Shown: positions 16,377 through 26,238, numbered from the stretch's first letter. The stretch is DNA of 64,000 nucleotides from DASPKM01 sp963817075 (GCA_963817075.1 CAWFMT010000005.1:248001-312000); one strand, 5' to 3'. Translations and numbers: made by a program. The notes: generated by a model from the letters alone, not told the origin.

Positions 16377-17633
16377 ATGGATAGAGTAATCGCGAAAAAG
16401 AGATGGACCTCAAAGAGAATTCTGACAATTGCCGGGATTACCGGTATCGTTGTATTAATAGCGGCAAGTTATTATTTCACATCCGGTAAGAGCAGATTAA
16501 ACGTTGATACTGAAAGAATTACAATTAGTTCGATCTCTAAAGGAGCGTTTAAGGAGTTCATCCCGGTTAATGGCGTAGTTCTTCCCCTCACCACAATCTA
16601 CCTGGATGCCATGGAAGGTGGAAGGGTTGAAGAAAAGTATGTTGAGGATGGAGCCGTGATGGTCAAAGGCCAGCCGATCCTTCGTCTTTCGAATACGGAC
16701 CTTGAACTTGGATTAGTTACCCAACAAACAAACGTTTATAACCTTCTTACCCAGATGCAGATTTCCAGAAATGCTGCTCAACAGAATACAGTCAATAAGC
16801 TTAATCAAATGACTGATGTTGAAAGCCTTGTGAAAGAAGCTGAACGTGTTTACAAGCTTAATAAACATTTATACGAACAAAAAGCAATTGGCCTTCAGGA
16901 ATTCAAGCAATCAGAGAACAATTATAATTACCTGATGCAGAAGAAAAGGCTGACTGACCAGATCATGCTCCAGGATTCTACCAGCAACCAGCAGCAACTT
17001 CTTCAGGCAAGACAGTCGTATGAAGGATCCCAAAATGCATTGAATGTGATGCGCAAGAAAGTTGGCGATCTGATAGTAAGAGCACCTGTTGACGGTCAAT
17101 TAACCTCTCTTGATGCTGAAATAGGTCAATCTAAAAATAAAGGAGAACGCCTCGGGCAGATCGATGTGCTAAGTGGCTATAAAGTGCGTGTAGATATCGA
17201 CGAACATTATATTTCAAGAATATTTCCAGGCCTGATGGGTGATTTCACCTTTGCAAATGAAAGCTATAAACTGGTGATCAGGAAAGTGTACACACAGGTT
17301 ACCAACGGAAGGTTCCAGGTTGATATGGAGTTCGAAGGAAAAGTGCCCCAGGGAATCCGCAGAGGACAAACATTACAGATCGGACTTGCCTTAAGCGATG
17401 AAACACAAGCTGTGCTGCTTGCAAAAGGTGGATTTTATCAGCAGACTGGAGGTAACTGGATCTTTAAGGTAAGCGACAATGGCAAAACTGCTTATAAAGT
17501 AGATATACAATTAGGTAGGCAAAACCCTGATCACTACGAAGTGCTTAAGGGATTGCAGCCAGGCGACAAAGTCGTTACGTCCAGCTATGAAAACTATGGA
17601 AACATGCAGGAGCTGGTCCTTAAGAAAGAATGA
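16377..17633 (+). CDS. HlyD/MacA-type periplasmic adaptor (membrane fusion protein)
   Basis: A 418-residue adaptor, anchored by one inner-membrane helix at residues 15-33 with a basic N-terminus (MDRVIAKKRWTSKR). The first half of the lipoyl/barrel-sandwich domain lies at 75-110 (GGRVEEKYVEDGAVMVKGQP). An alpha-helical hairpin occupies 110-228 (Gln- and Leu-rich, KEAERVYKLNKHLYEQKA). The second lipoyl half lies at 230-260 (DLIVRAPVDGQLTSLDAEIG). A beta-barrel (265-345) and membrane-proximal domain (348-415, LKGLQPGDKVVTSSYENYG) complete the usual order. Adaptors of this type bridge MacB-like permeases to an outer-membrane TolC channel. No TolC gene is visible here. This is the first gene of the transport cluster; its stop overlaps the frame of the small peptide that follows. 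Confidence 0.92.
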   Translation: MDRVIAKKRWTSKRILTIAGITGIVVLIAASYYFTSGKSRLNVDTERITISSISKGAFKEFIPVNGVVLPLTTIYLDAMEGGRVEEKYVEDGAVMVKGQPILRLSNTDLELGLVTQQTNVYNLLTQMQISRNAAQQNTVNKLNQMTDVESLVKEAERVYKLNKHLYEQKAIGLQEFKQSENNYNYLMQKKRLTDQIMLQDSTSNQQQLLQARQSYEGSQNALNVMRKKVGDLIVRAPVDGQLTSLDAEIGQSKNKGERLGQIDVLSGYKVRVDIDEHYISRIFPGLMGDFTFANESYKLVIRKVYTQVTNGRFQVDMEFEGKVPQGIRRGQTLQIGLALSDETQAVLLAKGGFYQQTGGNWIFKVSDNGKTAYKVDIQLGRQNPDHYEVLKGLQPGDKVVTSSYENYGNMQELVLKKE

Positions 17634-17653
17634 TCACCGTTAAACTATTAGTC

Positions 17654-17827
17654 ATGAAAAACAAATCTCTTTATTTAGGAATGGCCATTTGCTTTTGCCT
17701 TCTGTTTTCAGTTGCAAAAACAAATACCCATACTTCACCATGTAATGCAACAAAAAAAGAAAAATTTACTCCTTTTACAGGGGACCTGGAGATTTCAATA
17801 ATTCATACTTCAATCCTCAGTATCTAA
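17654..17827 (+). CDS. tiny exported peptide between adaptor and ATPase genes
   Basis: A 57-residue frame if it begins at the ATG at 17654; the same frame also opens at 17630, overlapping the adaptor stop as ATGA. It begins with a convincing signal peptide (MKNKSLYLGMAICFCLLFSV) ending near AKT, leaving a mature peptide of about 33 residues (THTSPCNATKKEKFTPFTGD and a short tail). One Cys follows the cleavage region but there is no lipobox. No family is recognised. It may be a small accessory peptide, a substrate of the exporter, or the remnant of a longer gene; it sits 29 bp before the ATPase gene. Confidence 0.45.
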   Translation: MKNKSLYLGMAICFCLLFSVAKTNTHTSPCNATKKEKFTPFTGDLEISIIHTSILSI

Positions 17828-17856
17828 ACCGTTCAATTAAATCAAACATTTTCAAC

Positions 17857-18534
17857 ATGATCAAGATCACCGACCTCGAAAAAATCTATCGCACCGAAGA
17901 AGTGGAAACAGTCGCTCTTAACAAGCTTACAATGGAAGTTAAGGAAGGAGAGTTTGTAGCTGTGATGGGACCTTCCGGTTGTGGCAAGTCCACCTTGCTT
18001 AATATTCTCGGCTTATTAGATGATCCTGATGCCGGTAGTTTCAAATTCAATGGAATTGAAGTTGCAGGTTTCAACGAACGGAAAAGAGCTGATCTCCGTA
18101 AGCGCAACATCGGATTCGTTTTCCAGAGCTTCAATTTGATTGATGAACTTACAGTGTTTGAAAATGTTGAACTCCCATTAATATATACAGGTGTAAAAGC
18201 AGCTGACAGAAAAACAAGGGTTGAAGAGGTTCTTGACAAGATGCAGATCATGCATCGCCGTAATCACTATCCTCAACAACTTTCGGGCGGTCAGCAACAG
18301 CGTGTTGCTGTAGCAAGAGCGGTGGTAAATCGCCCAAAATTAATCCTGGCGGATGAGCCTACAGGAAACCTTGATTCCAGCAACGGTAACGAGGTGATGC
18401 AACTTCTAACTGACCTCAATGAACAGGGTACAACAATCGTAATGGTTACGCACTCTGAACATGATGCACGCTACAGCCATCGAATCATTCGCATGCTTGA
18501 TGGACAGACAGTGCTTGAGAACATAATGGTCTGA
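17857..18534 (+). CDS. ABC transporter ATPase, MacB/LolD type
   Basis: A 225-residue stand-alone nucleotide-binding protein. All motifs are intact: Walker A GPSGCGKST (38-46), Q-loop Gln90 in FVFQSFNL, signature LSGGQQQR (142-149), Walker B LILADEP (162-168), D-loop GNLDSSNG and H-loop His199 in MVTHS. Length and the IGFVFQSFNLIDELTVFENV stretch are typical of the LolD/MacB/FtsE group, which drives permeases that move periplasmic domains rather than carrying substrate through the membrane. It is the only ATPase gene visible for at least 19 permeases downstream. It lies 120 bp before the first permease; the spacer contains a 12-bp inverted repeat. Confidence 0.95.
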   Translation: MIKITDLEKIYRTEEVETVALNKLTMEVKEGEFVAVMGPSGCGKSTLLNILGLLDDPDAGSFKFNGIEVAGFNERKRADLRKRNIGFVFQSFNLIDELTVFENVELPLIYTGVKAADRKTRVEEVLDKMQIMHRRNHYPQQLSGGQQQRVAVARAVVNRPKLILADEPTGNLDSSNGNEVMQLLTDLNEQGTTIVMVTHSEHDARYSHRIIRMLDGQTVLENIMV

Positions 18535-18542
18535 TAGTTCCG

Positions 18543-18632
18543 AGTTTCGGGTTTCGTGTTTCGGGTTGGTTTAGTGATCAATCTAAAAGCCTCAACTATA
18601 AACTCGAAACGCGAAACTCCAAACCCGAAACT
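18543..18632. repeat. 12-bp inverted repeat between ATPase and first permease
   Basis: agtttcgggttt (18543-18554) and aaacccgaaact (18621-18632) are perfect complements separated by 66 bp that contain further gtttcg/cgaaac words. It belongs to the gtttcgggttt dispersed family seen at 3358-3425 and 28651-28690. It could form a hairpin between the ATPase and the array. Confidence 0.6.
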
Positions 18633-18654
18633 GAATTAGCCTTAAAGTATAGCC

Positions 18655-21081
18655 ATGATCTACAATTATCTGAAGATCGCAATCAGGAACCTGAAGAAAT
18701 ACAGGTTCATTTCTTTTATAAACATCTTTGGTCTAACCATTGGACTTACCTGCTGTTTTCTTATTCTGAATTATATAATTCATGAGACCAGCTATGATAA
18801 GTATCAGCCCAACGCGGATCGAGTATATCGTGTCACGCGCAGTTTCAACAATCCTGAAACAGGTGCATCCTCATTAAACCTAAGCACAGTAGCTCCTCCG
18901 TTTGGACCATTGCTTCAAAATGATTTTCGGGAAATAGAAAGCATGACAAGGCTTTTATCGAACGGGCAGACTGCCATTCGGTATGAGGAAAAGATGTTTA
19001 ATGAAGACGATGTCTATTTCGCTGATGACAAATTTTTTGAGTTTTTTAAAGTTGATGTATTAAAAGGCAATCCAGCGAACGCATTGAAGGACCCTTACAG
19101 TATTATGCTTACTGATAAGATGGCAAGCAAATATTTTGGCAAGGATGATCCTATGAATAAAGTGTTGAGGCTAAACTTCGGCCAATACTTTGATTTCAAA
19201 GTAACAGGGATTTATAAGCCACTTCCATCCAATACGCACTTCCATCCACAAATGATGTTATCATTCAATACGCTTAATGATACACTCATTTACGGAGCTG
19301 AAAATCTTAGAACAAACTTTGGAAATAATTCCTTCTTTACATACATCCGGCTTCCGAATCTTTATGACCCAAAGAAGATGGAAACCCAGTTTCCCGCCTT
19401 CATAAATCGTCACATGCCGCAAGGCGGCAAATTCAAGCCATCGCAAGGAACTCAACTTGCATTGCAAAAGCTTACTGATATACACCTACGCTCGCACACT
19501 GATTATGAAGCGGAAGAAAATGGTGATATTAAACGAGTATATATATTTTCTGCAATCGCTCTATTCATACTCCTGATCGCTTGCATTAATTATATGAATC
19601 TGTCCACTGCGCGATCAACCTTAAGAGCAAGAGAAATTGGCATCAGAAAAGTAGTGGGTGCGCAGAGAAAAGAAATCATGGCGCAATTCCTGAGCGAATC
19701 TATTCTCGTTGCATGGATAGCCATGTTACTTGCCTTTGCGCTGACCTGGGTATTACTTCCCTGGCTTAATAAAATTTCAGGACAGGAATTGAATATGCAA
19801 ACACTACTGAAATGGAATATCATATTACCCGTGATCCTGGTTCCATTTATAGTCGGACTCGTTTCCGGGATCTATCCTGCTCTTTTTATGTCTTCTTTTC
19901 AGCCGGTAAAAACTCTTAAAGGATTTTTGAAAGTTGGAGGAGGAAATATTTCTTTTAGAAAAGTGTTGGTGACCTTGCAATTTGCGATCGGAATTATTTT
20001 GATCATTTGCACTGGAGTAGTGTTCAGCCAGATGCGCTACATGCAGACCAAGTCCCTGGGATTTGATAAAGAACAAATAGTCAACATTCCTTATAGTACC
20101 GAATTGAATGAGAGCTATGACGCTTTCAGAACAGCATTGCTTTCCAATTCAAATATTAAGAATGCAGGCAGATCATCCCGCATACCAACTGGAAGACTTC
20201 TGGATGCAATGGGATCAAGGATGAAATCGGGCGATACCATGGCTCCTGTTACGGTCGATATAAAATATGTATCAGCAGATCAGGAGTTCCTACCTACATA
20301 TGGAGTAAAAATGGTTGCCGGAAGGGGTTTTTCAAAAGATTTCAGCACCGATACTTCAGGTTTTCTAATAAATGAAGCCGCGGCTGGGGTGCTTGGCTTC
20401 AAACAAAGTGGTGATGCCATTGGAAAAGATTTTGGTTACGGAAGAAGAAATGGAAAAGTAATTGGTGTATTTAATGATTTTCATTTTGAATCATTACACC
20501 AGCGGATTGTTCCACTTGTTATTTTCGTTCCAAGAACTCCGAATGGTTACGGAGGCATTTCGATGAAAATTAGTGGTTCTGTTCCAGCAGCCCTTGCGCA
20601 TATTGAAACAACTTGGAAAAAATTCCTTCCAGAAACTCCATATCAGTACAATTTCCTCGACGAAAATTTTGCGAGGTTATACCAGGCAGAAGAAAGACAA
20701 AAAACGCTGTTTAGTATATTCTCAGGTCTCGCCATTTTTATTGCATGTCTGGGTCTACTTGGACTTTCTGCCTTTACAATTAGTCAGCGCTTTAAAGAGA
20801 TAGGGATAAGAAAGGTTCTTGGTGCCAATATCAGTACCATCATCTATATGCTATCTGCTGACTTCATGAAACTCGTTGTTATCGCATCCTTCATCGCTTT
20901 TCTGGCTGCGGGATTTGCTATGAAAACATGGTTAGAAGATTTTGCATATCGAATAAGCATGCCTTGGTGGGTTTTCATCGCGGCAGGTATTATTGCGAGC
21001 CTGGTTGCGCTTCTAACAATAAGTTTCCAGGCCTTGAAAGCAGCTACAGCCAATCCTGTGAAAAGTTTAAGATCGGAATGA
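18655..21081 (+). CDS. MacB/FtsX-type ABC permease 1
   Basis: An 808-residue inner-membrane permease and the reference for the array. Membrane helix 1 lies at about 20-42 (FINIFGLTIGLTCCFLILNY). The first MacB-type periplasmic domain spans about 45-285 (ITD-like LTDKMASKYFGKDDP near 154). Helices 2-4 lie at about 292-315, 343-370 and 386-412, with a coupling loop AREIGIRKVVGA near 325. Helix 5 is at 436-460 and a second periplasmic domain at 462-680 (VAGRGFSKDFSTDTSG, VIGVFNDFHFESLH). Helices 6-8 are at 684-708, 741-762 and 773-797, with loop FKEIGIRKVLGAN. The tail is NPVKSLRSE. It is thus a fused pair of MacB-like halves, expected to recruit two ATPase subunits. This copy has FTISQR before the second loop and an unusual GFAMKTW in helix 7. 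Confidence 0.93.
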   Translation: MIYNYLKIAIRNLKKYRFISFINIFGLTIGLTCCFLILNYIIHETSYDKYQPNADRVYRVTRSFNNPETGASSLNLSTVAPPFGPLLQNDFREIESMTRLLSNGQTAIRYEEKMFNEDDVYFADDKFFEFFKVDVLKGNPANALKDPYSIMLTDKMASKYFGKDDPMNKVLRLNFGQYFDFKVTGIYKPLPSNTHFHPQMMLSFNTLNDTLIYGAENLRTNFGNNSFFTYIRLPNLYDPKKMETQFPAFINRHMPQGGKFKPSQGTQLALQKLTDIHLRSHTDYEAEENGDIKRVYIFSAIALFILLIACINYMNLSTARSTLRAREIGIRKVVGAQRKEIMAQFLSESILVAWIAMLLAFALTWVLLPWLNKISGQELNMQTLLKWNIILPVILVPFIVGLVSGIYPALFMSSFQPVKTLKGFLKVGGGNISFRKVLVTLQFAIGIILIICTGVVFSQMRYMQTKSLGFDKEQIVNIPYSTELNESYDAFRTALLSNSNIKNAGRSSRIPTGRLLDAMGSRMKSGDTMAPVTVDIKYVSADQEFLPTYGVKMVAGRGFSKDFSTDTSGFLINEAAAGVLGFKQSGDAIGKDFGYGRRNGKVIGVFNDFHFESLHQRIVPLVIFVPRTPNGYGGISMKISGSVPAALAHIETTWKKFLPETPYQYNFLDENFARLYQAEERQKTLFSIFSGLAIFIACLGLLGLSAFTISQRFKEIGIRKVLGANISTIIYMLSADFMKLVVIASFIAFLAAGFAMKTWLEDFAYRISMPWWVFIAAGIIASLVALLTISFQALKAATANPVKSLRSE

Positions 21082-21245
21082 GGAGAGCATCGTGAGACGT
21101 GAGTCGTGAATCATAAGAATGAGCACCCATTAACTTCTCTAACTTCTGACTACTGACCTCTTCTTTCCGACCTCTGACTTCCGACTTCCGACATCCGACC
21201 TCTGACTTCTAACCTCTAAGTTCTTAGTTCGTCAAAGTATAAGCT
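21082..21245. repeat. spacer of reiterated dispersed repeats after permease 1
   Basis: The longest spacer inside the array (164 bp). It has gtgagacgtgagtcgtgaat (21092-21111), then reiterated tctgactactgacctc and gacctctgacttccgacttc words (21145-21215). The same words occur at 3580-3607 and 5210-5265. No promoter is recognisable. Confidence 0.55.
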
Positions 21246-23609
21246 ATGATCAGGAATTACCTCAAGGTTGCTTTTAGGAACCTGCTGCGAAACAGGTTTT
21301 TTTCCATTATCAATATTTCCGGTCTTGCGGTTGGGATGGCAAGCGCTATTCTCATCCTGCTTTGGATTCAGAATGAAATGAGTTATGATCGATTTCATGA
21401 GAAAGGCGATCGCATTTACCAGGCATGGAACCGTTCAGTATTTGATGGAAAACTTCAGTCATGGAGCACCACTCCCAAGATCCTGGCACCTACATTGAAA
21501 TCAGACTATCCAGAGGTAGAGGAAACAAGCAGGGTCAATTGGGCGAACGATATATTATTCAGCATCGGAGATAAAAGACTAACTGTCCGCGGTACAATGG
21601 TGGATCCTGGATTTCTCACAATTTTCAGCTTTCCTCTGGTGAAGGGAGATATTCGAAACGCACTTGCCAATGTCTCTTCAATTGTTATTACTGAAAAGTT
21701 GGCCAACAAACTATTTGGCAAAGAAGAACCAATGGGCAAAGTGGTCAGGATCGACAACAAGGATAATTTTACCGTCACTGGTGTACTTAAAGACCTTCCA
21801 AACAATAGCAAGTTCCAGACCTTTGAATTCCTTCTTCCCTGGGAATACATGACAAAACTTGGGGCAGACGACAAGAGTTGGGGAAATAATTCAACCAGCA
21901 CCTACATCTTACTGAAGCCCAACGCAAGCATTTCGGCATTTGATAAGAAGATCCAAAATATTACCAAGGAACATACAAATGGTGAAGAGAAAATTGAAGT
22001 GTTTACTCACCCCATAGATAAATGGAGACTTTACTCAAAGTTTGAGAACGGAAAGATCTCGGGTGGAAAAATAGAAGTTGTAAGATTATTTGGATTCATT
22101 GCAGCTTTTATTCTGCTTATTGCATGCATAAATTTCATGAATCTGAGTACCGCCCGCTCTGAAAAAAGAGCAAAAGAAGTTGGCATCCGTAAAGTAGTTG
22201 GAGCAGAAAAAAAATCATTGGTTGGCCAGTTCCTCGGTGAATCAATTCTGGTGGCACTCCTTGCAGGAATTCTTGCCCTGGCAATTGTTCAGATATCACT
22301 TGCAGGATTTAACCGCCTCACTGACAAACAACTTGAAATAGGTTATAGTAATCCATACTTCTGGTCGGTTGGACTTCTATTCATACTCATTACTGGCGTT
22401 ATTGCAGGAAGCTATCCAGCTTTCTTTTTATCGTCATTCAGGCCAGTTAAGGTATTGAAGGGAACATTCAAGGCTGCGCATGCGCTGGTAACCCCGAGAA
22501 AAGTATTGGTTGTAATCCAGTTCACATTTGCAATAGCCTTGATCATCTGTACAATAATTGTTATTCAACAATTAGAACACGCGCGTGATAGAGAAACTGG
22601 TTATGACAGGGAAAATCTCGTGTATCATTTCCTTGAGGGCGACCTTGAAAAAAATTATGAACTGGTCAGGAATGAATTGCTCAACACTGGAATAGCAAGT
22701 TCGGTCTGTAAGAACAGTGCTCCTGTAACTGAAGGCTGGAGTGATAGTTGGGGATACGAATGGCAAGGAAAGGATCCGAATGCAAAAATTGATTTCAATA
22801 CGTACTATACGGAGTCTGATCTGGTGAAAACAGTTGGTTTGAAATTGAAAGAAGGTCGTGATATAGATATCAGGAAACATCTCACAGACTCCACTGCCAT
22901 TCTCCTAAATGAAACTGCAGTAGAATTAATGGGATTCAAAAATCCAATTGGACAGATCGTAAAGTATAATGAAACGGACTGGCATGTTGTAGGAGTGATA
23001 AATGATTTTATTCTACAATCTCCTTATCAACCTATGAGAGGAATGGTAATAGGTGGTCCTAAGGGTTGGTTCAATGTGATGCACATCAAACTGAATGCAA
23101 ACAATTCGACAGAAAAAAATCTAAAACTGGCAGAGAAGATCTTCAAAAAATATAATCCTGAATATCCTTTCAATTATCGTTTTGTGGATGAAGAATATGC
23201 AAAGAAATTCCAGGATGAAAAAAGAACCGCGACACTAGCCTCATTATTCGCCGGACTTACAATCTTCATCTCCTGCCTGGGATTGTTTGGCCTTGCCACA
23301 TACATGGCAGAAAACAGAATAAAAGAAATTGGTGTAAGAAAAGTATTGGGGGCATCGGTGATTAATATCACCAGACTACTTTCTAAAGACTTCCTGAAAC
23401 TGGTTATCATTTCAATGATTTTGGCAACACCATTAGCATGGTGGGCTATGTATAACTGGTTGCAGGATTTTCCATACAGAGTGAGTATTCAGTGGTGGGT
23501 CTTTGCATCCGCTGGTATATTATCCATTCTGATTGCTTTGATGACGGTGAGTTATCAATCAATCAGAGCAGGGTTATCAAATCCTGTGAAAAGCTTGAGG
23601 AATGAATAA
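21246..23609 (+). CDS. MacB/FtsX-type ABC permease 2
   Basis: A 787-residue permease, one of the three shortest copies. The first coupling loop AKEVGIRKVVGA begins near residue 309 and the second is IKEIGVRKVLGAS. Features shared by eye with copies 7 and 13, but not other copies, are a charged segment just before helix 2 (DKWRLYSKFENGK), YEWQGKDPN near residue 503, and a second-domain motif where the usual K-D-F-H-F is NDFILQSPYQP. I place these three in one subfamily. The first periplasmic domain carries SIVITEKLANKLFGKEEPMG. The tail NPVKSLRNE is the only one in the array with Asn. It begins with MIRNYLKVAFRNLLRNRFFS, the usual amphipathic basic lead-in to helix 1. Confidence 0.93.
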   Translation: MIRNYLKVAFRNLLRNRFFSIINISGLAVGMASAILILLWIQNEMSYDRFHEKGDRIYQAWNRSVFDGKLQSWSTTPKILAPTLKSDYPEVEETSRVNWANDILFSIGDKRLTVRGTMVDPGFLTIFSFPLVKGDIRNALANVSSIVITEKLANKLFGKEEPMGKVVRIDNKDNFTVTGVLKDLPNNSKFQTFEFLLPWEYMTKLGADDKSWGNNSTSTYILLKPNASISAFDKKIQNITKEHTNGEEKIEVFTHPIDKWRLYSKFENGKISGGKIEVVRLFGFIAAFILLIACINFMNLSTARSEKRAKEVGIRKVVGAEKKSLVGQFLGESILVALLAGILALAIVQISLAGFNRLTDKQLEIGYSNPYFWSVGLLFILITGVIAGSYPAFFLSSFRPVKVLKGTFKAAHALVTPRKVLVVIQFTFAIALIICTIIVIQQLEHARDRETGYDRENLVYHFLEGDLEKNYELVRNELLNTGIASSVCKNSAPVTEGWSDSWGYEWQGKDPNAKIDFNTYYTESDLVKTVGLKLKEGRDIDIRKHLTDSTAILLNETAVELMGFKNPIGQIVKYNETDWHVVGVINDFILQSPYQPMRGMVIGGPKGWFNVMHIKLNANNSTEKNLKLAEKIFKKYNPEYPFNYRFVDEEYAKKFQDEKRTATLASLFAGLTIFISCLGLFGLATYMAENRIKEIGVRKVLGASVINITRLLSKDFLKLVIISMILATPLAWWAMYNWLQDFPYRVSIQWWVFASAGILSILIALMTVSYQSIRAGLSNPVKSLRNE

Positions 23610-23613
23610 AGTA

Positions 23614-23674
23614 TTTAACCGCAAAGGAACGAAGGCGCAAGGTTACGCGAAGGCTTTGCGTCTTTGGGGTTAAA
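23614..23674. repeat. GC-rich dispersed inverted element after permease 2
   Basis: Begins tttaaccgcaaagg and ends ctttggggttaaa. The terminal arms are imperfect complements that could close a hairpin. It is the most compact version of the element best preserved at 33721-33801. Confidence 0.6.
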
Positions 23675-23688
23675 AAATAAAAAACAAA

Positions 23689-26112
23689 ATGATTCGGAAC
23701 TATTTCAAGATTGCAATCAGGAATTTAAGAAGGCATGCTTCCTTCAGTGCAATAAATATTGCAGGTCTCACTCTTGGTCTTACAGCCTGCTTATTGATAG
23801 GCCTTTTTGTTTGGGACGAAAAACAATACGATAAATCTATTCCTGATGGCGACAAAGTATTCAGGATATATAATGAAAGGATGGAGCCAGGTGAGGTATC
23901 GAAGTATGCAAATACACCTCCAATGTTTTCAACTGCTCTCAAGTCAGAATTTCCTGAGGTGAAAAACAGCTTCAGGATAATGATGACCAATCCCAAGAGG
24001 TTGTTTGAGGTGGGAGATAAAAAAATTTATGAAGAAAACAGTCTCTATACAGAGGAAGGCTTTTTTGAAATGTTTCCATTGCCGATGAAGTATGGCTCTT
24101 CAAAAAAAGTTCTTGAGGACCCAAAATCTATTGTTATTAGTGAAGAATTATCAAAGAAATATTTCGGTGACATTAATCCTGTAAATAAGGATATAATGAT
24201 TGATAAGGAGAATTACAGAGTGAAGGGCGTTCTGCAAAAGGTTTCCAAATTTCATCTCTCCTTCAATTATATCCTGCCTTTCAGTTCGTTTAGTCTTCCA
24301 AAGGAAAGAATGGAAAGCTGGCAATGGCAGCAATTTTTTACATATTTCTCGATTAAGGACAATGCTGATCCTGCCAGGTTGGAGAAAAAATTCCAGGATC
24401 TAATAGTCAAGAAAGCGCATCCTATCACAAAGGAGGGAGGATTTACATACATGCCCTTCATTCAGCCATTGCACGACATACATCTTTATTCATCCAGCTT
24501 TAAATACGACAATGCGGTCAAGGGAAATATTACATACGTAAAAGCGCTAACGATAATTGCAATCTTTATCCTGCTGATTGCTTGTTTCAATTTTATTAAC
24601 CTCGCCACAGCAAAATCACTTCAACGGGCAAAAGAAGTAGGTGTAAGGAAATCCATTGGCGCAAGCAGGCAGCAACTGATGTTGCAATTCACGGGAGAAA
24701 CAGTTGTACTCACCATCATCAGTATTCTTATCTCTATTGGTCTTGTTGTTCTTTTACTTCCGAAACTTAATGAATTCACAAGTAAAGAGATCAGTTTGCA
24801 ATTATTCGCAAACCCATTACTCTTACTCTTGCTTTTTGCTTCTGCACTCTTAGTAGGATTGCTGGCCGGTTTTTATCCAGCTCTTGTCTTGTCAGGATTT
24901 CAGCCAATTAAGGTTCTTAAAAGTTCAATTGGTGGCAATGCTGGCGCAGGAAAAGGTCAATGGTTGAGAAAGGGACTTGTCGTTATTCAATTTGCCTTAT
25001 CTGCTTTGCTGATTATCAGCGCGATTGTTGTTTACCAGCAAGTCAACTACCTCCACAATAAAAATCTTGGGTTCAATAAAGAACAGATAATGTTCTTCCC
25101 GATGAGGGGAGATAAGATGTTCAATGATTTTAGAACATTCAAGACCGAATTAAAACAATCCCCGTCCATATCATCGGTGAGCATAGGATACGGATTTCCC
25201 GGCGATGCTGTTGCAGGTGATGAAATCATCATCATTAAAGATGGTCAGCAGGTTACTCAATCTGTTACTCAATTGATGGTAGATGAAGATTACATCTCCA
25301 CCCTGGGATTACAGATGATCGCGGGAAGAGATTTTTCAAGAGACATCCGAACTGATAAAGACGAAGCTTTCATCATTAACGAAACTGCAGTTAAAGAACT
25401 GGGATTCGGCACTGCTGAAAAAGCAATTGGCAAACCATTGATGTGGCACCCGTGGGGAGCTTCCAATCCTGACTCTTTGAAAAAAGGGCGAGTGATTGGC
25501 ATCGTAAAGGATTTTCATTTTAAAAGTTTGTATGACAAGGTCGGCTCTGCAGTACTTCAAATTTTCCCGGATGCAGCCTGGAAAGTTGCTGTTAAAATGA
25601 AATCAGCTGATTTAGGAAATGCGCTTGCCCATGTAAAGACCACCTGGACAAAATTTTCAACAGAATTTCCTATCGAATACAAATTTCTTGATGAGAATTT
25701 CGAAGTGATGTACACCTCGGAAGATAAATTGAGATCCCTACTCTGGATTTTCACTGCCATTGCAGTCTTTGTAGGATGCCTTGGTTTATTTGGCCTGGCA
25801 GCTTATGCCGCGGAAAGAAGAACAAAGGAGATAGGTATCAGGAAAGTATTAGGAGCGAGTGTTAATGGCATTGTACTCTTACTCTCTAAAGATTTCTTAA
25901 GGCTGGTGCTTGTTGCATTGATAGTTGCTTCGCCCATCGCCTGGTATTTCATGAACAAATGGTTGCAGGATTTTGCATACAGAATAAATATAAGCTGGTG
26001 GGTTTTTGCCCTGGCCGGCGGAGTGGCATTGTTCATTGCGTTACTAACAGTGAGTTTCCAGGCGATAAGAGCGGCCTTGACGAATCCAGTGAAGAGTCTC
26101 AGAACAGAATGA
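23689..26112 (+). CDS. MacB/FtsX-type ABC permease 3
   Basis: An 807-residue permease. The conserved entry to the first loop reads CFNFINLATAKS, with AKEVGVRKSIGA near residue 314; Phe in the second position and Ser-Ile before GA are unique in this array. The first periplasmic domain contains SIVISEELSKKYFGDINPVN, where the family's P-I-G-K is replaced by PVNKD, so the small turn after it is altered. The second domain has IAGRDFSRDIRTDKDE, NETAVKELGFG and the canonical IVKDFHFKSL, with an insertion WHPWGASNPDSLKKG before it. Second loop: TKEIGIRKVLGAS. Tail NPVKSLRTE. The spacer to the next gene (126 bp) holds a tttgaaaatttg run followed by an inverted element. Confidence 0.93.
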   Translation: MIRNYFKIAIRNLRRHASFSAINIAGLTLGLTACLLIGLFVWDEKQYDKSIPDGDKVFRIYNERMEPGEVSKYANTPPMFSTALKSEFPEVKNSFRIMMTNPKRLFEVGDKKIYEENSLYTEEGFFEMFPLPMKYGSSKKVLEDPKSIVISEELSKKYFGDINPVNKDIMIDKENYRVKGVLQKVSKFHLSFNYILPFSSFSLPKERMESWQWQQFFTYFSIKDNADPARLEKKFQDLIVKKAHPITKEGGFTYMPFIQPLHDIHLYSSSFKYDNAVKGNITYVKALTIIAIFILLIACFNFINLATAKSLQRAKEVGVRKSIGASRQQLMLQFTGETVVLTIISILISIGLVVLLLPKLNEFTSKEISLQLFANPLLLLLLFASALLVGLLAGFYPALVLSGFQPIKVLKSSIGGNAGAGKGQWLRKGLVVIQFALSALLIISAIVVYQQVNYLHNKNLGFNKEQIMFFPMRGDKMFNDFRTFKTELKQSPSISSVSIGYGFPGDAVAGDEIIIIKDGQQVTQSVTQLMVDEDYISTLGLQMIAGRDFSRDIRTDKDEAFIINETAVKELGFGTAEKAIGKPLMWHPWGASNPDSLKKGRVIGIVKDFHFKSLYDKVGSAVLQIFPDAAWKVAVKMKSADLGNALAHVKTTWTKFSTEFPIEYKFLDENFEVMYTSEDKLRSLLWIFTAIAVFVGCLGLFGLAAYAAERRTKEIGIRKVLGASVNGIVLLLSKDFLRLVLVALIVASPIAWYFMNKWLQDFAYRINISWWVFALAGGVALFIALLTVSFQAIRAALTNPVKSLRTE

Positions 26113-26148
26113 GGCAATTTGAAGATTTGAAAATTTGAAAATGAAGAA

Positions 26149-26229
26149 TTTAACCGCTAAGACACAAAGACGCAAGGCTACGCCAGGTTTCCTTGCGATA
26201 CGTGGCGTCATAGCGCCTTTGCGGTAAAA
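26149..26229. repeat. GC-rich dispersed inverted element after permease 3
   Basis: Starts tttaaccgctaagacacaaa and ends gcgcctttgcggtaaaa, so the two ends are near-complementary. It is preceded by a run of gaagatttgaaaatttgaaa. The ATG of permease 4 is nine bases beyond its end. Confidence 0.65.
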
Positions 26230-26238
26230 AAAATAAAT

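Noticed and set aside
17630..17653. ATG at 17630 as the start of the small peptide gene
   Set aside because: It would place eight extra residues before a well-formed signal peptide. The ATG at 17654 gives a normal Met-Lys-Asn-Lys start, although the upstream start cannot be excluded.
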